This document shows, one piece after another, positions 11,851 to 23,202 of a stretch of 64,000 nt of DNA. The first letter of the stretch is position 1, and each line of letters opens with the position of its first letter. This DNA is from Neoarius graeffei (Eukaryota; Chordata; Actinopteri; Siluriformes; Ariidae), in assembly GCF_027579695.1 (NCBI RefSeq), contig NC_083577.1, positions 30,555,198-30,619,197 of the forward strand. Direction: 5' to 3'. A program made the translations under genes and the position numbers. Below the pieces are notes generated by a model. That model was given only the letters and a program-made list of their open reading frames with translations, searched no databases and had not been told where the DNA came from.

Positions 11851-12672
11851 CCTTCCTCTTCTTCTTCTGGTTGCTCCCGATCAGGGGTCGCCACAGTGGA
11901 TCTTTCATCTCCATTGCTCCCTGTCTTCCGCATCCTTCTCTATCACACCTGCCACTTTCATGTCCTCTCTCACCACATCCATGTATCTCCTCTTTGGCCT
12001 TCCTCATTTTCGTGTGCCTGGCAGCTCCATCCTCAACATTCTCCTTCCAACATGCTCTGCATCTCTTCTCAGGATGTGCCCATACCATCTCAGTCTCACC
12101 TCTCTTAGCTTCATTCCCAAGCTCTCCACATGTGCTGTCCCTCTGATGTGCTCGTTCCTTATCCTGTCCAACCCTGTCATTCCCATCACAAACCTTAACA
12201 TCCTCAACTCCGCCACCTCCAACTTTGCCTCCTGTCTCTTCATCAAGGGTACTGTCTCCAATCCATACATCACAGCTGGTCTCACTACTGTCTTATACAT
12301 CTTACCTTTCACTTTTGCTGGGACTTTCCTATCACAAATGACTCCCAAAATCCTTCTCCAACTGCTCCATCCTGTCTGCACTCTCGACCTCACTATTGCA
12401 GACCCCATTTTCCTGCACAGTTGACCCCAGGTGCTTGAAATCACCAACTTTATTTACGTCTACTCCTTGCATCTTTACTACACTCTCATCCCCATTCTCA
12501 TTGATGCACATGTATTCTGTTTTGTTACTGCTCACCATCATTCCTCTTCATTCCAATGCATACCTCCATCTCTCCAAACCCAACTCAACCTCCTTTCTAC
12601 TTTCACCATATTACAATATCTGCAAGCATCATGTTCCATGGTGACTCTTGCCTCACTTCGTCCGTCAAGCTA
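11839..12672 (-). mobile_element. RTE-clade LINE, 3' fragment
   Basis: On the minus strand the translated pieces run, across frameshifts, from LTDEVRQESPW (about 12650), through KTEYMCINENG and KHLGSTVQENG, to RKVPAKVKGKMYKTVVRPA, YGLETVPL, RLRWYGHILRRD and MLRMELPG. These are landmarks of the C-terminal reverse transcriptase region of RTE-type elements common in fish. The 3' end has an AGAAGAAG-rich tail (about 11840-11865), also typical. The FADD active site is degraded. The 5' part is missing, as usual for LINE copies. It is inserted into the TRIM copy 1 3' flank. Confidence 0.85.
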
Positions 12673-12794
12673 TCCATCACTGGTAGTGGCGGGGAAAAGG
12701 GGGACTGAGTTACCAGGGCCCCAAGTGGGGGGAGGGCCCTTGAGGAGTCTGTAATTTTATTTTCCTTTAAATATCAATACCATTTAAAGATCAC
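12673..12794. other. Short unassigned stretch
   Basis: A G-rich patch with AAGGGGGACTGAGTTACC lies between the LINE fragment and the SINE; no assignment. Confidence 0.2.
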
Positions 12795-12806
12795 AATATA
12801 TGTTGC

Positions 12807-13181
12807 GGGCAGCACGGTGGTGTAGTGGTTAGTGCTGTTGCCTCACAGCAAGAAGGTCCGGGTTCGAGCCCCGTGGCTGGCGAGGGCCTTTCTGTGCGGA
12901 GTTTGCATGTTCTCCCCGTGTCCGCGTGGGTTTCCTCCAGGTGCTCCGGTTTCCCCCACAGTCCAAAGACATGTAGGTTAGGTTAACTGGTGACTCTAAA
13001 TTGACCGTAGGTGTGAGTGTGAATGGTTGTCTGTGTCTATGTGTCAGCTCTGTGATGACCTGGCGACTTGTCCAGGATGTACCCCGCCTTTCGCCCGTAG
13101 TCAGCTGGGATAGGCTCCAGCTTGCCTGCAACCCTGTAGAACAGGATAAAGCGGCTAGAGACAATGAGATGAGATGAGATG
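12807..13181 (+). mobile_element. V-SINE, full length
   Basis: The head GGGCAGCACGGTGGTGTAGT with an A box and GGGTTCGAGCCCC as B box is tRNA-like; the conserved V-SINE core and the GATGA-repeat tail follow. An exact 12-base duplication AATATATGTTGC flanks it (12795-12806, 13182-13193). Confidence 0.95.
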
Positions 13182-13975
13182 AATATATGTTGCTAACTAA
13201 TGTAAATGTAATGTTTTGGCTAAATAAATCATTTGATTAATGGATTGAATTGTGTATCCTAGCCTAAATATAGTGTCCAGTGTTGCCAGATACAGCTGAC
13301 GTTTTCCAGCCCAAAATATGTTCAAAACCCGCCAAAATGCACTTAAAACCGCCCAAAATGTAACATGTACTTGATGCCTATCTTGTAAAGTAAAAATATG
13401 CAGCTAAAGACCAGTATACTATTTGTAAATCGAACAACACTGCAAACAACTTCTAAATGGCAACATGAGACCATCAGTGCTGGAGGTGAAAAATCTGCTG
13501 TCTGGTACTCGGCTCCGTATGGTTGAATCAGATTATAACTTTGCAATCATCTGCTGTGTTCTGAATCCTACATGCACTTGTAGGTGACGCACACGCATAA
13601 TATTACGTAGGCTATGTTAGGCTATGATGCATATCTGACATCTGCATTGCTGAGGTTATTTATTTTTTATTTGTCTTTTGTTTATTTATCTTTTTATTTA
13701 TCCTGTTTGTTTTATTAATTTCATAGGCCTAGTTATTCTACTTAATTTATTTTTGTCTACATCCATGTATTTTCTTCATCTGTTTTCCTGATTTTTGTGG
13801 ATTTGTTAGATTGTCCCTGTTTTATATACTTCAATTAAAAAAAAAGTTAGGCTACGATGCATGGCTGAATGTAACATGAGAAGAGAAAATGGAGAATGGA
13901 TTGCGTCATTCTTATTTACTAGTTTATGAGTTCAGTTTCTGCACTACATTACACACATTCATATTAGTCTTACAG

Positions 13976-14323
13976 TTATCTGACATCCTGCAGTATGTCA
14001 GATAACTCATCCACAGCATTAATCGAAGTGTGGCAAGCAATGTATGTTGCTATCCGTAGTTCACGACGTTTCTGGTCATCACGGATATCAGTCGTGTTAG
14101 CTCTCCTCACCGTAAAAGTTCTGACCGTTGGCTGGCACCTCATCTTGTGCTTTTTAGTTGCAGCGTGGTCTTTCAAGTCCTTGAGGTGAGCTCTTATGTC
14201 GGTGTTGCAAACTTTGCAGTGTGCTTTCTCTCCATCATTCGATGAAACTATCCATAACTTTAAATCTGGGTAGTTTTCCCACTCCTTTCTGTACTTTTTT
14301 TTGTATTTTGTCCACTTTGGCAT
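13976..14323 (-). pseudogene. hAT transposase N-terminal fragment (BED-type zinc finger)
   Basis: A 115-residue open frame begins MPKWTKYKKKYRKEWENY and contains HCKVCNTDI, then HAATKKHK, a C-x2-C ... H-x4-H arrangement fitting a zinc finger that binds element ends. The catalytic RNase H-like core and dimerisation domain of a hAT transposase are absent, so it is a truncated transposase inside its own element and not a host gene. Confidence 0.7.
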
Positions 14324-14475
14324 CTTGACTAGCCGTCGTTCACTAACTGCACTCTGTGTCGTGTGATGCCCACGATCTCTGATTGGGTCACAGAAGTGTT
14401 TAATATGGTTTGGATTGGATGTAGACTAGTGGACGTAGATAGTACATAGAATGTGCTGCATCAAAGTCCTTCTAA

Positions 14476-15047
14476 GGGCCAATTTATGCTGACAACCCAG
14501 TCCTAGCAGATGGCGTCTGCGAAGCCCCCCCCCCCGCAGACGCTCTGCGCGCACCTCCCAAAAATTGTGACCACCGCAGACAGCGTCGCAGACAAGAGGG
14601 CTCTGATTGGTCCACTCTACATCCGCTGTACACGCACTTCCGCTTCCCTACTTCCCCGGTTTGTTTTGTTTTCATGACCGCCATTTTTAAAAACACGAGC
14701 GAAGATGGAGCAGCACGAAGAGCGGTTGATCGAGGAAGTGAGGAAGTACATACATCTATACGACTCCAGTTCTAGTCATTATATCTCGATCAAAGTGCGG
14801 ACTCGTCCAGTCGCCATTGTTGTTGGTGTTGAATGACCTGTTGCTCAGTAACCGGAGGATAAACACTCCACTAACCACACCCACCAACTACTCCTAGCGA
14901 TTTCGCGACTTCGCTCCCCCTTGCGTTGTGGCGGTGAATAACATTGCGCACGCCTACACACGCCTATACTCCCCGCTCAACGATAAATTACAACTCTCTG
15001 CAAAAAGCTATCTGCGAAAGCCTTGTCGCAAGAGCATGCAGAGGCCT
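14476..15047 (+). mobile_element. PIF/Harbinger remnant with MADF-type start
   Basis: TAA triplets flank the element (14473-14475, 15048-15050). The ends GGGCCAATTTATGCT and AGCATGCAGAGGCCT are imperfect inverted repeats. At 14705 an ATG opens MEQHEERLIEEVRKYIH, which fits the start of a MADF domain as in the second (DNA-binding) protein of Harbinger transposons; it is cut off after about 25 codons. A related, oppositely oriented copy is at 25634. No transposase is present. Confidence 0.65.
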
Positions 15048-15310
15048 TAAGGCTATATAAGTGTCTCTGGCTGCATTCTCACACAGAACGTTGGTGCGAA
15101 ATATTTATAAACATCTGATAAAAACCCGCCGAACTAACGTCAAACCCGTCCAATTTTTGTCAACCAGCCCAAGCCATTTTTCCCCGCAAAGTAGAATTCA
15201 AAACCGCCCAATCTGGCAACACTGCTAGTGTCTGGGGACAGCCCCCCACCCACCCTTTGCACGAAATGGTTTAGTCCGCTTTCACCGGGCTTTTTCACGA
15301 GGCGCAATTA

Positions 15311-15689
15311 AAGGTGTCATTCCACGACAAACCGTTTAATACTTGCTCTTTTTGAAATACCACAGGTCACTCCGAGTTGCATATGCATGTTGCACGTGAA
15401 AATGTTCTCGTACCCCCATTCCCTGTATTAGCCTATGAAAGAAAATAGATGGAAAAACGAGCGAATCAGAAAAAGCCCTACGAACTTACGTCACTTCAAA
15501 AATTAGTAGTCATAGCCTCGCCCATAACTCACTGGAGGGAGCGTCACAGTGCTGTTAGCCAATCAGAAGCGATATGTTTACATGTCATGAATATTCATGA
15601 GTAAGAGCTGAAATCCTGTTGTTCTCTCCCCATTCATTCATACTAGAGACCACCGCACAATTCATGAAAAAACGATGCAATGACACCTT
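15311..15689. mobile_element. MITE with TA-flanked inverted repeats
   Basis: AAGGTGTCATT at the left end and AATGACACCTT at the right end are exact inverted repeats, each flanked by TA (15309-15310 and 15690-15691). About 380 bases with no coding capacity. The TA duplication suggests a Tc1/mariner-mobilised MITE, though a TTA/TAA-type origin cannot be excluded. Confidence 0.65.
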
Positions 15690-15691
15690 TA

Positions 15692-16012
15692 ACGTAGCGT
15701 TCATTCTGCTGAAGCAGCGCATGCGCATTGTAGGCAATCTGTGCTATGGAAGATGATGCACAAGAAAACAAAATCCGGTTTTCAGAAATGAAAAGAGAGG
15801 CAGGAAAGAGACAAGAAAAGAAATGAGGGAAAGCAACTGCTCACAAACTTCTTTCCCGAGCCCAAATGTGAAAGCAAATAGCCTACAGTAAATGAACACC
15901 CGTGGTTAGTGCTAAAAACTGCACAACACAAAATTAGAAATAACATGATGCCTTTTTTGTTTGCATTGCAATAGTATACTAATCGAAAATTAAATTAATA
16001 TTTATTATTGGG
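15692..16012. other. Unassigned DNA
   Basis: No gene or repeat recognised between the MITE and the next hAT element. Confidence 0.3.
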
Positions 16013-16714
16013 CAGAGGTGGAAAGAGTACTAAAATATTATACTCAAGTACAAGTACTGTTACTCTGATGAAATTTTACTTAAGTACAAGTTACCAGACA
16101 AAAAAATCTACTCAAGTAAAAGTAAAAAGCAGATCATTTAAAATGTACTTTGAGTAAAAGTAAAACGTTACTTTTAACAATGGGTGTTTTCTGCCTCCAT
16201 TGTGTTGTGCAAAAATGAAAAAGAAGAGGAAACAAGGATATATGTACATCTCAACCCAGATGTTTTATTTAAAGGAAGTGTATCAAATTGAATGCTTAGG
16301 ATAATGCTGCATTAAAACTGAGACAAACAAAAAAGGTCAATACACACAGTCATGTCGTTTACATCGCCCTGACCACACACAAAGCATTGTACACGAAATA
16401 TGAAAGTGAAATGTTGCACCGAAATCTCGTAGCTTGCCTGTGTGCACTGTGTGTTATTGAACAATTCAATTCAAACATTATTTGTTTTGCTTAGTATTCC
16501 TTTCTGGCCTGTTGGATGTAGAATGGTAGGAGGACTGATCACGTCAGGTTGGCGAGCTAACTTGCTTGCATGATTAGCCAACCGAATAACAGACTAGTTA
16601 CCGTTATGTTACAGTACCAACAGGTTGTTACTTCAACATTAGCAATGCCATCCACTATTTTTGGAATATAACCAGCCTATTGTCGGTTTTACTATGGAAA
16701 GGAAACATTATGAT

Positions 16715-17133
16715 CAGGGGCGCAGATACGTTTTTTGAACTGGGAGGGACAAAAAACTGGGGGGGACAAAAAACTGGGGGGGACAAAGCTGCCAGCAAAC
16801 CAACCCCAACCCCGATATGCCTGTCAAACTTGTTGTGGGTAACCATAGCAACCAAGCTCGAGCTCGCAACCTGTGCAGTCTGCGCAGCTCAACCAACTGA
16901 ATATCAGTCTTTGTTTTGTTTTATGTGAGTTGTTGCAACTATGTATGTACTGCTGTGCACCTCAATAAACCGAATGGTAATTAGTCTTTTGATTTTTCCG
17001 TGAGGTTTGCCTTATGCAAAGAAAGACAGCATAGACGTTTTTTCCTCCCTATAAGTGGGGGGGGACCGAACGAGGTGAATTTAAATATGGGTGGGACGAA
17101 TCCCACCCGTCCCACCCTCTATCTGCACCCGTG
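16715..17133. mobile_element. hAT-type MITE, 419 bases
   Basis: The ends CAGGGGCGCAGATA and TATCTGCACCCGTG are inverted repeats, and the 8-base duplication ATTATGAT is exact (16707-16714, 17134-17141). Two copies of AAAAAACTGGGGGGGACA lie near the left end. No coding capacity. Inserted in the hAT-like element at 16013-20466. Confidence 0.88.
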
Positions 17134-17159
17134 ATTATGATGCCAATGACAATACTTAC

Positions 17160-17375
17160 CTCAACATGCTTGCGCAGATTAGACGTCGAATTTTTGTATG
17201 CCGCAATGGTTGTCTTCTTGGGCACACATAATCTGCATTGCATAATGAAACTGTCACCCCTTTTCTCTACGAAGCTGAAGTGATCACGTATGTAGGGCCA
17301 GGGGTGCACTTCATTACTGGAAGAAATTGCGTTTTCTGCAGGGTCGTCCACCACAGGTTCCTCGGTCTCCTCCAT
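17160..17375 (-). pseudogene. hAT transposase exon 1 (BED-type zinc finger)
   Basis: A 72-codon exon opens MEETEEPVVDDPAENA, contains HFSFVEKRGDSFIMQCRLC then NSTSNLRKHVE, the BED-finger layout (aromatic residues, C-x2-C, H), and ends at a good donor GTAAGT. No following exon with a catalytic core was found in the element. It most likely belongs to the surrounding hAT element. Confidence 0.65.
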
Positions 17376-17845
17376 GTCCGCAGGGGCGCTTTATCAACAC
17401 CCGTGGCCCAGGGGCTAGGCCCCTCATAGGCTACCTGTCAACCCTACCCTTACCGTTGGCCAGGAAAACACTCTTATTTTATTTGCAATACGTGTCAAGC
17501 ATTTACAGTGTAAGCGCGTAATTAGCCTAGAAGCCTACGATAGGTTACATTTGGCTCAGTGTAGCTGCGCAAGGCCCACGCTCACATCACTCAACACATC
17601 CGACCACAGAGGGAGAGAAGAACGCGCGCATTATCATTACAGAGCCGGTTCTGATTATTACCACGGACAGGACAGTGATACTGCGTAACTTTCACGCAGG
17701 AGCATGGCCAGAGATAACCACACAAGCGCGTGTGCGCTAATGTAGACCTATGTGTTGTAAACATAAAACACACACACCTACAGACAAGTCCTTTTAAAAA
17801 ATAAAATACATAAAAATAGCTCGGCGGCATGAAAACAAACATTCA

Positions 17846-18905
17846 CTGCAAGACAAGGTGCCCTAGAATCGCCATCAGTTTTTAATATCTATATGGACTT
17901 TGTTGTCAGGAGTGCACAGCATGAGATATCAAAACTGTACCCAGATACAGGCTTCAAGTTCAGATATTGCATTCCAAATGAGGTATCCACAAGAGAAATG
18001 CGTACGAAAGCACGAGCATCAGGAGAGGGTTGCATAACAGAGATTCTATACGCAGATGATCAGGCCATACTCACTGGATCCATTGAGGAGCTTCAGAATA
18101 TTCTTCAGTTGTATGATAAGACCTACACCCGCTTTGGTTTACAAATATCATATGTCAAAACAGAAACAATGGCTTTTAACGTCAATGAGGATATCAAATG
18201 TAAACCAAGTATCATTTCCCTTGGCGGCACTAATATTAAAAACATCTGCACCTTTAAATATCTTGGTTATAATGTCAGCAACTGTGATGAATCCTCACAC
18301 TTCCTGCATGCTAGGATAAGTGCTGCATTCATGAAATGGAATGAACTGAAACACGTTCTAACTGACCACCGAATACTACTAAAAACCCGTATAAAGTTCC
18401 TAGTGGCATGCGTTCGAGCTCACCTCCTGTACAGCACACAGGCATGGCAACTATCATCCAGTGAAATTCACAAAATTGAGGTAGTGTGGCACAGCTTCCT
18501 AAGGAAAATGATTAAAGGTGGATATAAACAAAAGAATGCCCCTGACCAAAAGAACACTACAAATGAAGATATAGACTGGAGCTAGAAGATGTCCAATGCT
18601 GACCTCCGGAAACTGACAGGAACCCAGGATATAAAACTATCCTGCTACGTACAACAACTAAAATATATTGCTCACGTTTGCCGGATGGGCAATAACCAAG
18701 TGCAAAAGCAGCTCCTGTTTGACAAAAATGGTTACAAATGAACTAAATGGGAAAATCTGCTGGGCATAGATACCCCACAGATAAGACGTATGATGATGGA
18801 CAAATCAAACTTTGAGCAACTGCTGCAACTGCTACAGCAGAAGCACCCCTAGAGAGTTTAACTTTTGACAGGGGAACATGATGATGATGATGAAAGTACT
18901 TGGCT
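17846..18905 (+). mobile_element. Non-LTR retrotransposon fragment with YADD reverse transcriptase
   Basis: Begins inside the RT palm (FNIYMDFVVRSAQHEI), keeps the active site YADDQAILTGS, then KTETMAFNV and FKYLGYNVS, and ends with SNADLRKLTGTQ in a second frame (from about 18586) before a stop. The 3' end carries a short GAT repeat (18886-18899). The first open segment is 17893-18585. The clade is unclear; it is neither the L1 nor the RTE family elsewhere in this window. 5'-truncated. Confidence 0.75.
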
Positions 18906-20536
18906 CGGCGGCCACATGAAACGTAAACACCATGGACAGCGGCCAAACTCATAACTCTACAGACCGAAATACACGAAACCAAGTCCTACTAGGGTCTATT
19001 TTACCGATCTATGTTCAAGCATCATGCAAGTCTTCCTTCTCCTTGAATAAGACCGTGCATTCAACTGCCTTTTTGACATGACTGCATCGAAATACCACTT
19101 GCAACAATATTTCACGCACTCCATCAAGAAAAAAGTTAAACATGATGAACACGGGCATACTGTTTTGAGCATACGATTTTTTAAAAAGAAACTAGCTACA
19201 TCAAAGTCCTTCAATAAACCCATCCTTTAGCGCAAATGAGCTTAACCTAGTTCAAAGCATGACGCTAGCAGTAGCTGCATAAGGCAAAATCATGTGGGCC
19301 TTTCGTCAACAACAAGCCACGGCGGGCAAACATTAATAATCAAGTGTCCTTACCTTAAAACGTTGTCTTGACCACAGAACTTCTCAAGTATTTCACTTAA
19401 ATCCACACGGGTTAACAACACACCCAACACAGCTAGCGAGAAATGTGGATATGCGCTAGCTTTGTATTGCTATTCCCCTCAGTATGCTTACTCTGTCTGC
19501 TGCCCGAACTGTGACAATTATAGCCTACAATCTTTTCATCAATTTCTTCAGTAGATGCCGTTTTAGACATTTTATTATCCCCATCGAAATATGCTATTAT
19601 ATTAACAGGATTATAACTCAAATCACACGACACGTATTCAAATCACAACTGATTTATTTTACTGTTGGACAGATCATAGCATATCTAGCCTAGCTGCACA
19701 TAGCCTAGCTGCTGGTACGGCTGATAACTGATAAGTAGCTGATATTATGAACAGATTGGTGATCCTTACCTTAAAAAAGTCTGTGACTTTAGGCAACGAT
19801 TCTATCATTACCTGCATCTCTCTCTTTTTTTCCTTCTATGCGCCCCGCTAACATGTGAACGCTTCATCTTTCAAAGCCTCTAAATTTGTATCTCAGTAGT
19901 CTGCAGTCTTTGGCGCGCTTTCGTGCGTGACGTTACATTTTGTTACATTTTATTTTGGTACAGTTGTGGGTGTTCGTTTCGCGAACCACATCCACCATGT
20001 CTCTTACAGCAGGCTACTGTGCGCTCATTTATTTCTAACCTTATTTCTATCCGTACATTAATGTAGGCCCACGATTCCGACAGTTTATTATTTTATTAAT
20101 ATTACAAGGCCCCTGATTGGCTGTGGCCCAGGGGTTTGAGCCCCCCAAAGCCCCCCCTTAAAGCGCCGGTGCATGTCCGCCATCGTCTGTGAGACTCGCG
20201 CGCGCGACAACTGTCCTTCCCGTGATTCATTTCCAGAATGCATTTCCCCTTCTCCGTTTTAGCCTTTTTTTATTTTTTATTTATTTATTTTTTACTCAGT
20301 AACGGTTGTGATGTAAAATGTACCGAAGTACACTACTTAAAAGAAAACATACTTAAGTCAAAGTAAAAGTACACTCTTTAAAAATTACTTGAAAAAGTAT
20401 AAGTACACAAAAAAGCTACTCAAGTACAGTAACGTGAGTAATGTAATTCGTTACTTTCCACCTCTGCACAAATGAAAATTCAAGATTTTGCCACATGCCT
20501 TCTTGTGCTAGGACAATTGGTAGTGAAATGTGTGAT

Positions 20537-20920
20537 CTCATCTCATCTCATCTCATTATCTCTAGCCGCTTTATCCTTCTACAGGGTCGCAGGCAAGCTG
20601 GAGCCTATCCCAGCTGACTACGGGCGAAAGGCGGGGTACACCCTGGACAAGTCGCCAGGTCATCACAGGGCTGACACATAGACACAGACAAACATTCACA
20701 CTCACATTCACACCTACGGTCAATTTTAGAGTCACCAGTTAACCTAACCTGCATGTCTTTGGACTGTGGGGGAAACTGGAGCACCCGGAGGAAACCCACG
20801 CGGACACGGGGAGAACATGCAAACTCCACACAGAAAGGCCCTCGCCGGCCCCAGGGCTCGAACCCAGGACCTTCTTGCTGTGAGGCGACAGCGCTAACCA
20901 CTGCACCACCGTGCCGCCCC
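20537..20920 (-). mobile_element. V-SINE, full length
   Basis: A complete copy in reverse orientation, from a CATCT-repeat (GATGA tail) at the left to the tRNA-like head GCGCTAACCACTGCACCACC at the right. Exact 12-base duplication GAAATGTGTGAT (20525-20536, 20921-20932). Confidence 0.95.
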
Positions 20921-20932
20921 GAAATGTGTGAT

Positions 20933-22754
20933 GTGACTGCTAATAAATTGTAGAAAAAGTTTTTTACCCAGCATCAAAATACCTATGGAAATCCCATGGA
21001 TTGTTATGTGTTAGGTAGAAAGCTGTGTGTACTGTTCTGCAAAAAGGGAATATGTTCAAAGCAAAGTGTGTCTAGACATGGCCTGATGAGGGGCCTGGCT
21101 CTGTTATCAGCAATGCATGCAAGTTAGTTAATGCATGAAAAAGTTTGATGCATTCAAGTTTGATGCATGTAAATGAACTCCATACTCAGTAGCCTTACAA
21201 ATGTTACCCATAAAAAACAGGAAACATCCCATCCCATCCCATTATCTCTAGCCGCTTTATCCTTCTACAGGGTCGCAGGCAAGATGGAGCCTATCCCAGC
21301 TGACTACGGGTGAAAGGAAGAAACATCTTATTATAAATTTATTTCAAAGTGACACGGAGTGACATTTCAATTTGATCAATTACGTACGTATTTCTTCATA
21401 TGTTGTAACCTCTATCCCTCTTTTATGTGTGCTGCGCTTTCTCCAGCTCCTCAATTTGAAACCAATGGTTTAGAACGTGTGAACATTCCACACACGTAAC
21501 CATGTCAAACACTTGACTGGTGTCCGTTATTAGCAACACTTTAATCTAGCAAACTGTATATGGCGCTCGCTCATTAAAAACTTCAATCCTAAAGCATTTA
21601 TGGGTTGTATTGCTGCTTACCTCCTTCTCCAAAGGGGGGTTCAGTGGTTTGGTAGGGCGGAGGTCCCCCTGAGGCTGAATCTGTGCATATTTAGGGCACC
21701 CCATTAGTTATGAAACTGGTTATTAGCACTAGTTATTAGCACCAGCATAACGTAATATTTCATCTTGTTTATCCCACAAGTCAGTTCAGTTATTAAAATG
21801 GAAAAAATGTCACTGTACAAACTGTAAAAGTGTTCTCTTGATATGCTAATCCAACCACGTTCATACTGTTCATTTACCATTCGCTAATATTTTGAATACA
21901 CATGTGAGCGATAGCTACCTTTCTTTGGGAAAAACGGAGTGACCAGTTGCCTGCCTCTCCGGTCCCTCTCAGCTTTCAGCTGCCTTTCTTTACGTTTTTG
22001 ACAGCCACTCTTCATATTTAGCGATCATAGACTGTACGCACTCCACTGCTGGCTGGCTGGCTGGCTGCTGCACTGCGACACAGCAGCAAGTAGCGTTGCA
22101 CTGATCAGCACACAGATTTAACGTATCGCGCTTCTACCAGAACTGGACCGTACCATTTCGCAAAAGGGGAGGGTTAAATGACAATATGTTGAAGAACTCA
22201 AGAAATAGACAACCTTGTTCAATTAGCTCATTTTACCAGATGGAATATTGCATTGTTGTTATTTCAAAAGTCTTATTAAAATCATTAAAAGCATATTATC
22301 AGCCCCTTAAAGGGCCCCATGGCAGTGCTGGGCCCCTAGAATTGTTCTAACCTTTCCCCCCCTGGCGGCGCCCATGTGTCCTCCTTACGTTTTCTTTTAT
22401 TGCCCGACATCACTGCCTGTGTGCTGTTTTGCTGTAGCAGCGAGCTGGATGCTGATTTTACCGCTTGCTACTGCTTACAGCCAATGACAACAAAAAAACC
22501 ATAGCAACGTCAAGGCAACGGGAGGTGGGCTAATCAAAGCTTCATAAAGCTTTTTTACCTGTCCCCACCAATAGTTAGCCGTCTTTGAGAGGTCTGTTCA
22601 CAACTGAAAATCAGCTGGAAGCGATACCGCGTTTGGTGTTTTTATTCAGCGTTTCCCACATCGCGGCTTCTCCATTCAAAAATGGTATGGACATTTTAAA
22701 CTCAGCTGAATATTGGTATGGACGCGTCCATACCGTCCATACGCATTTTTACGC
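20933..22754. other. Mostly unassigned DNA
   Basis: Apart from the SINE scrap at 21228 I recognise no gene. Segments at 21640-21700 and 22300-22380 (GGGCCCCATGGC, CTGGCGGCGCCC) look like the ends of decayed DNA elements. A stretch near 22725-22755 (CCATACCGTCCATACGC) is also found at about 46508 and 57586 in the last TRIM intron. Confidence 0.3.
21228..21319 (-). mobile_element. V-SINE 3' fragment
   Basis: Only the 3' end (CATCCCATCCC tail and the CTCTAGCCGCTTTATCC region) is present in reverse orientation, severely 5'-truncated, with a short flanking repeat GAAACAT. Confidence 0.8.
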
Positions 22755-23044
22755 CCATGACTTGACAAAACATGAAAATACTTGAGACTTGACTCGGACT
22801 TGGAAGTTTAAGACTCGGGACTTGACTTGACTTGACTTGACACACGATGACTTGAGTGACTTGAGTGTTATTTCCATTGTATTTTTATTGTGAAAATAAA
22901 ATGTAATATGCACATACTTCAGTAATTTTGATTGCACTGCCGTTGCGTTGTCACCGCCCTGTCCATCAGGCACGTTCTCTGCGTGGGCTATATACCGGCA
23001 CGCTCCATGCCACGATGTGTTCACAGATTTCACATCATATCATC

Positions 23045-23202
23045 ATGTCAGCCATCCCAAGAGTCATCACTTTCGGCTTCAAGGGCTACTGCCTAGAAGG
23101 TAAACAACGAACGGCGCAGTGCAAGATTTGCAACGTGACGATTTCTGACAGCCAGATCACGACCTCCAATTTCGTCCGGCATTTGAAGATCCATTCTGCC
23201 CA
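23045..23202 (+). pseudogene. hAT transposase exon 1 (BED-type zinc finger)
   Basis: ATG at 23045 opens MSAIPRVITFGFKGYCLEG; then AQCKICNVTISDSQ and TSNFVRHLKIH give the C-x2-C ... H-x3-H finger. The exon ends at donor GTAAGTTT (23203). No downstream exon was found. Part of the surrounding element rather than a host ZBED gene. Confidence 0.65.

Larger units (their letters stand above)
13278..15224 (-). mobile_element. hAT element with BED-finger remnant
   Basis: Perfect 14-base ends CAGTGTTGCCAGAT / ATCTGGCAACACTG are flanked by an 8-base duplication with one mismatch (ATAGTGTC, CTAGTGTC). The subterminal regions contain repeated AACCCGCC / AAACCGCCC motifs. It contains a minus-strand BED zinc-finger coding piece and, inserted within it, the Harbinger remnant at 14476-15047. 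A 91-base relative with the same ends sits at 47728-47818. Confidence 0.88.
16013..20466 (-). mobile_element. hAT-like element with CAGAGGTGGAAAGAGTA ends
   Basis: The left end CAGAGGTGGAAAGAGTA and right end TTACTTTCCACCTCTG are inverted repeats, and both subterminal regions are rich in ACTCAAGTA/TACTTGAGT motifs. A minus-strand BED-finger exon at 17160-17375 is probably its own transposase exon 1. I could not find a target duplication, so it may be a composite. It contains the MITE at 16715-17133 and the LINE fragment at about 17846-18905. The rest (18906-20300) shows no recognisable coding sequence. Confidence 0.7.

Noticed and set aside
11795-12424. Plus-strand 209-codon ORF
   Set aside because: It is the antisense of the RTE LINE coding strand, which carries all recognisable motifs.
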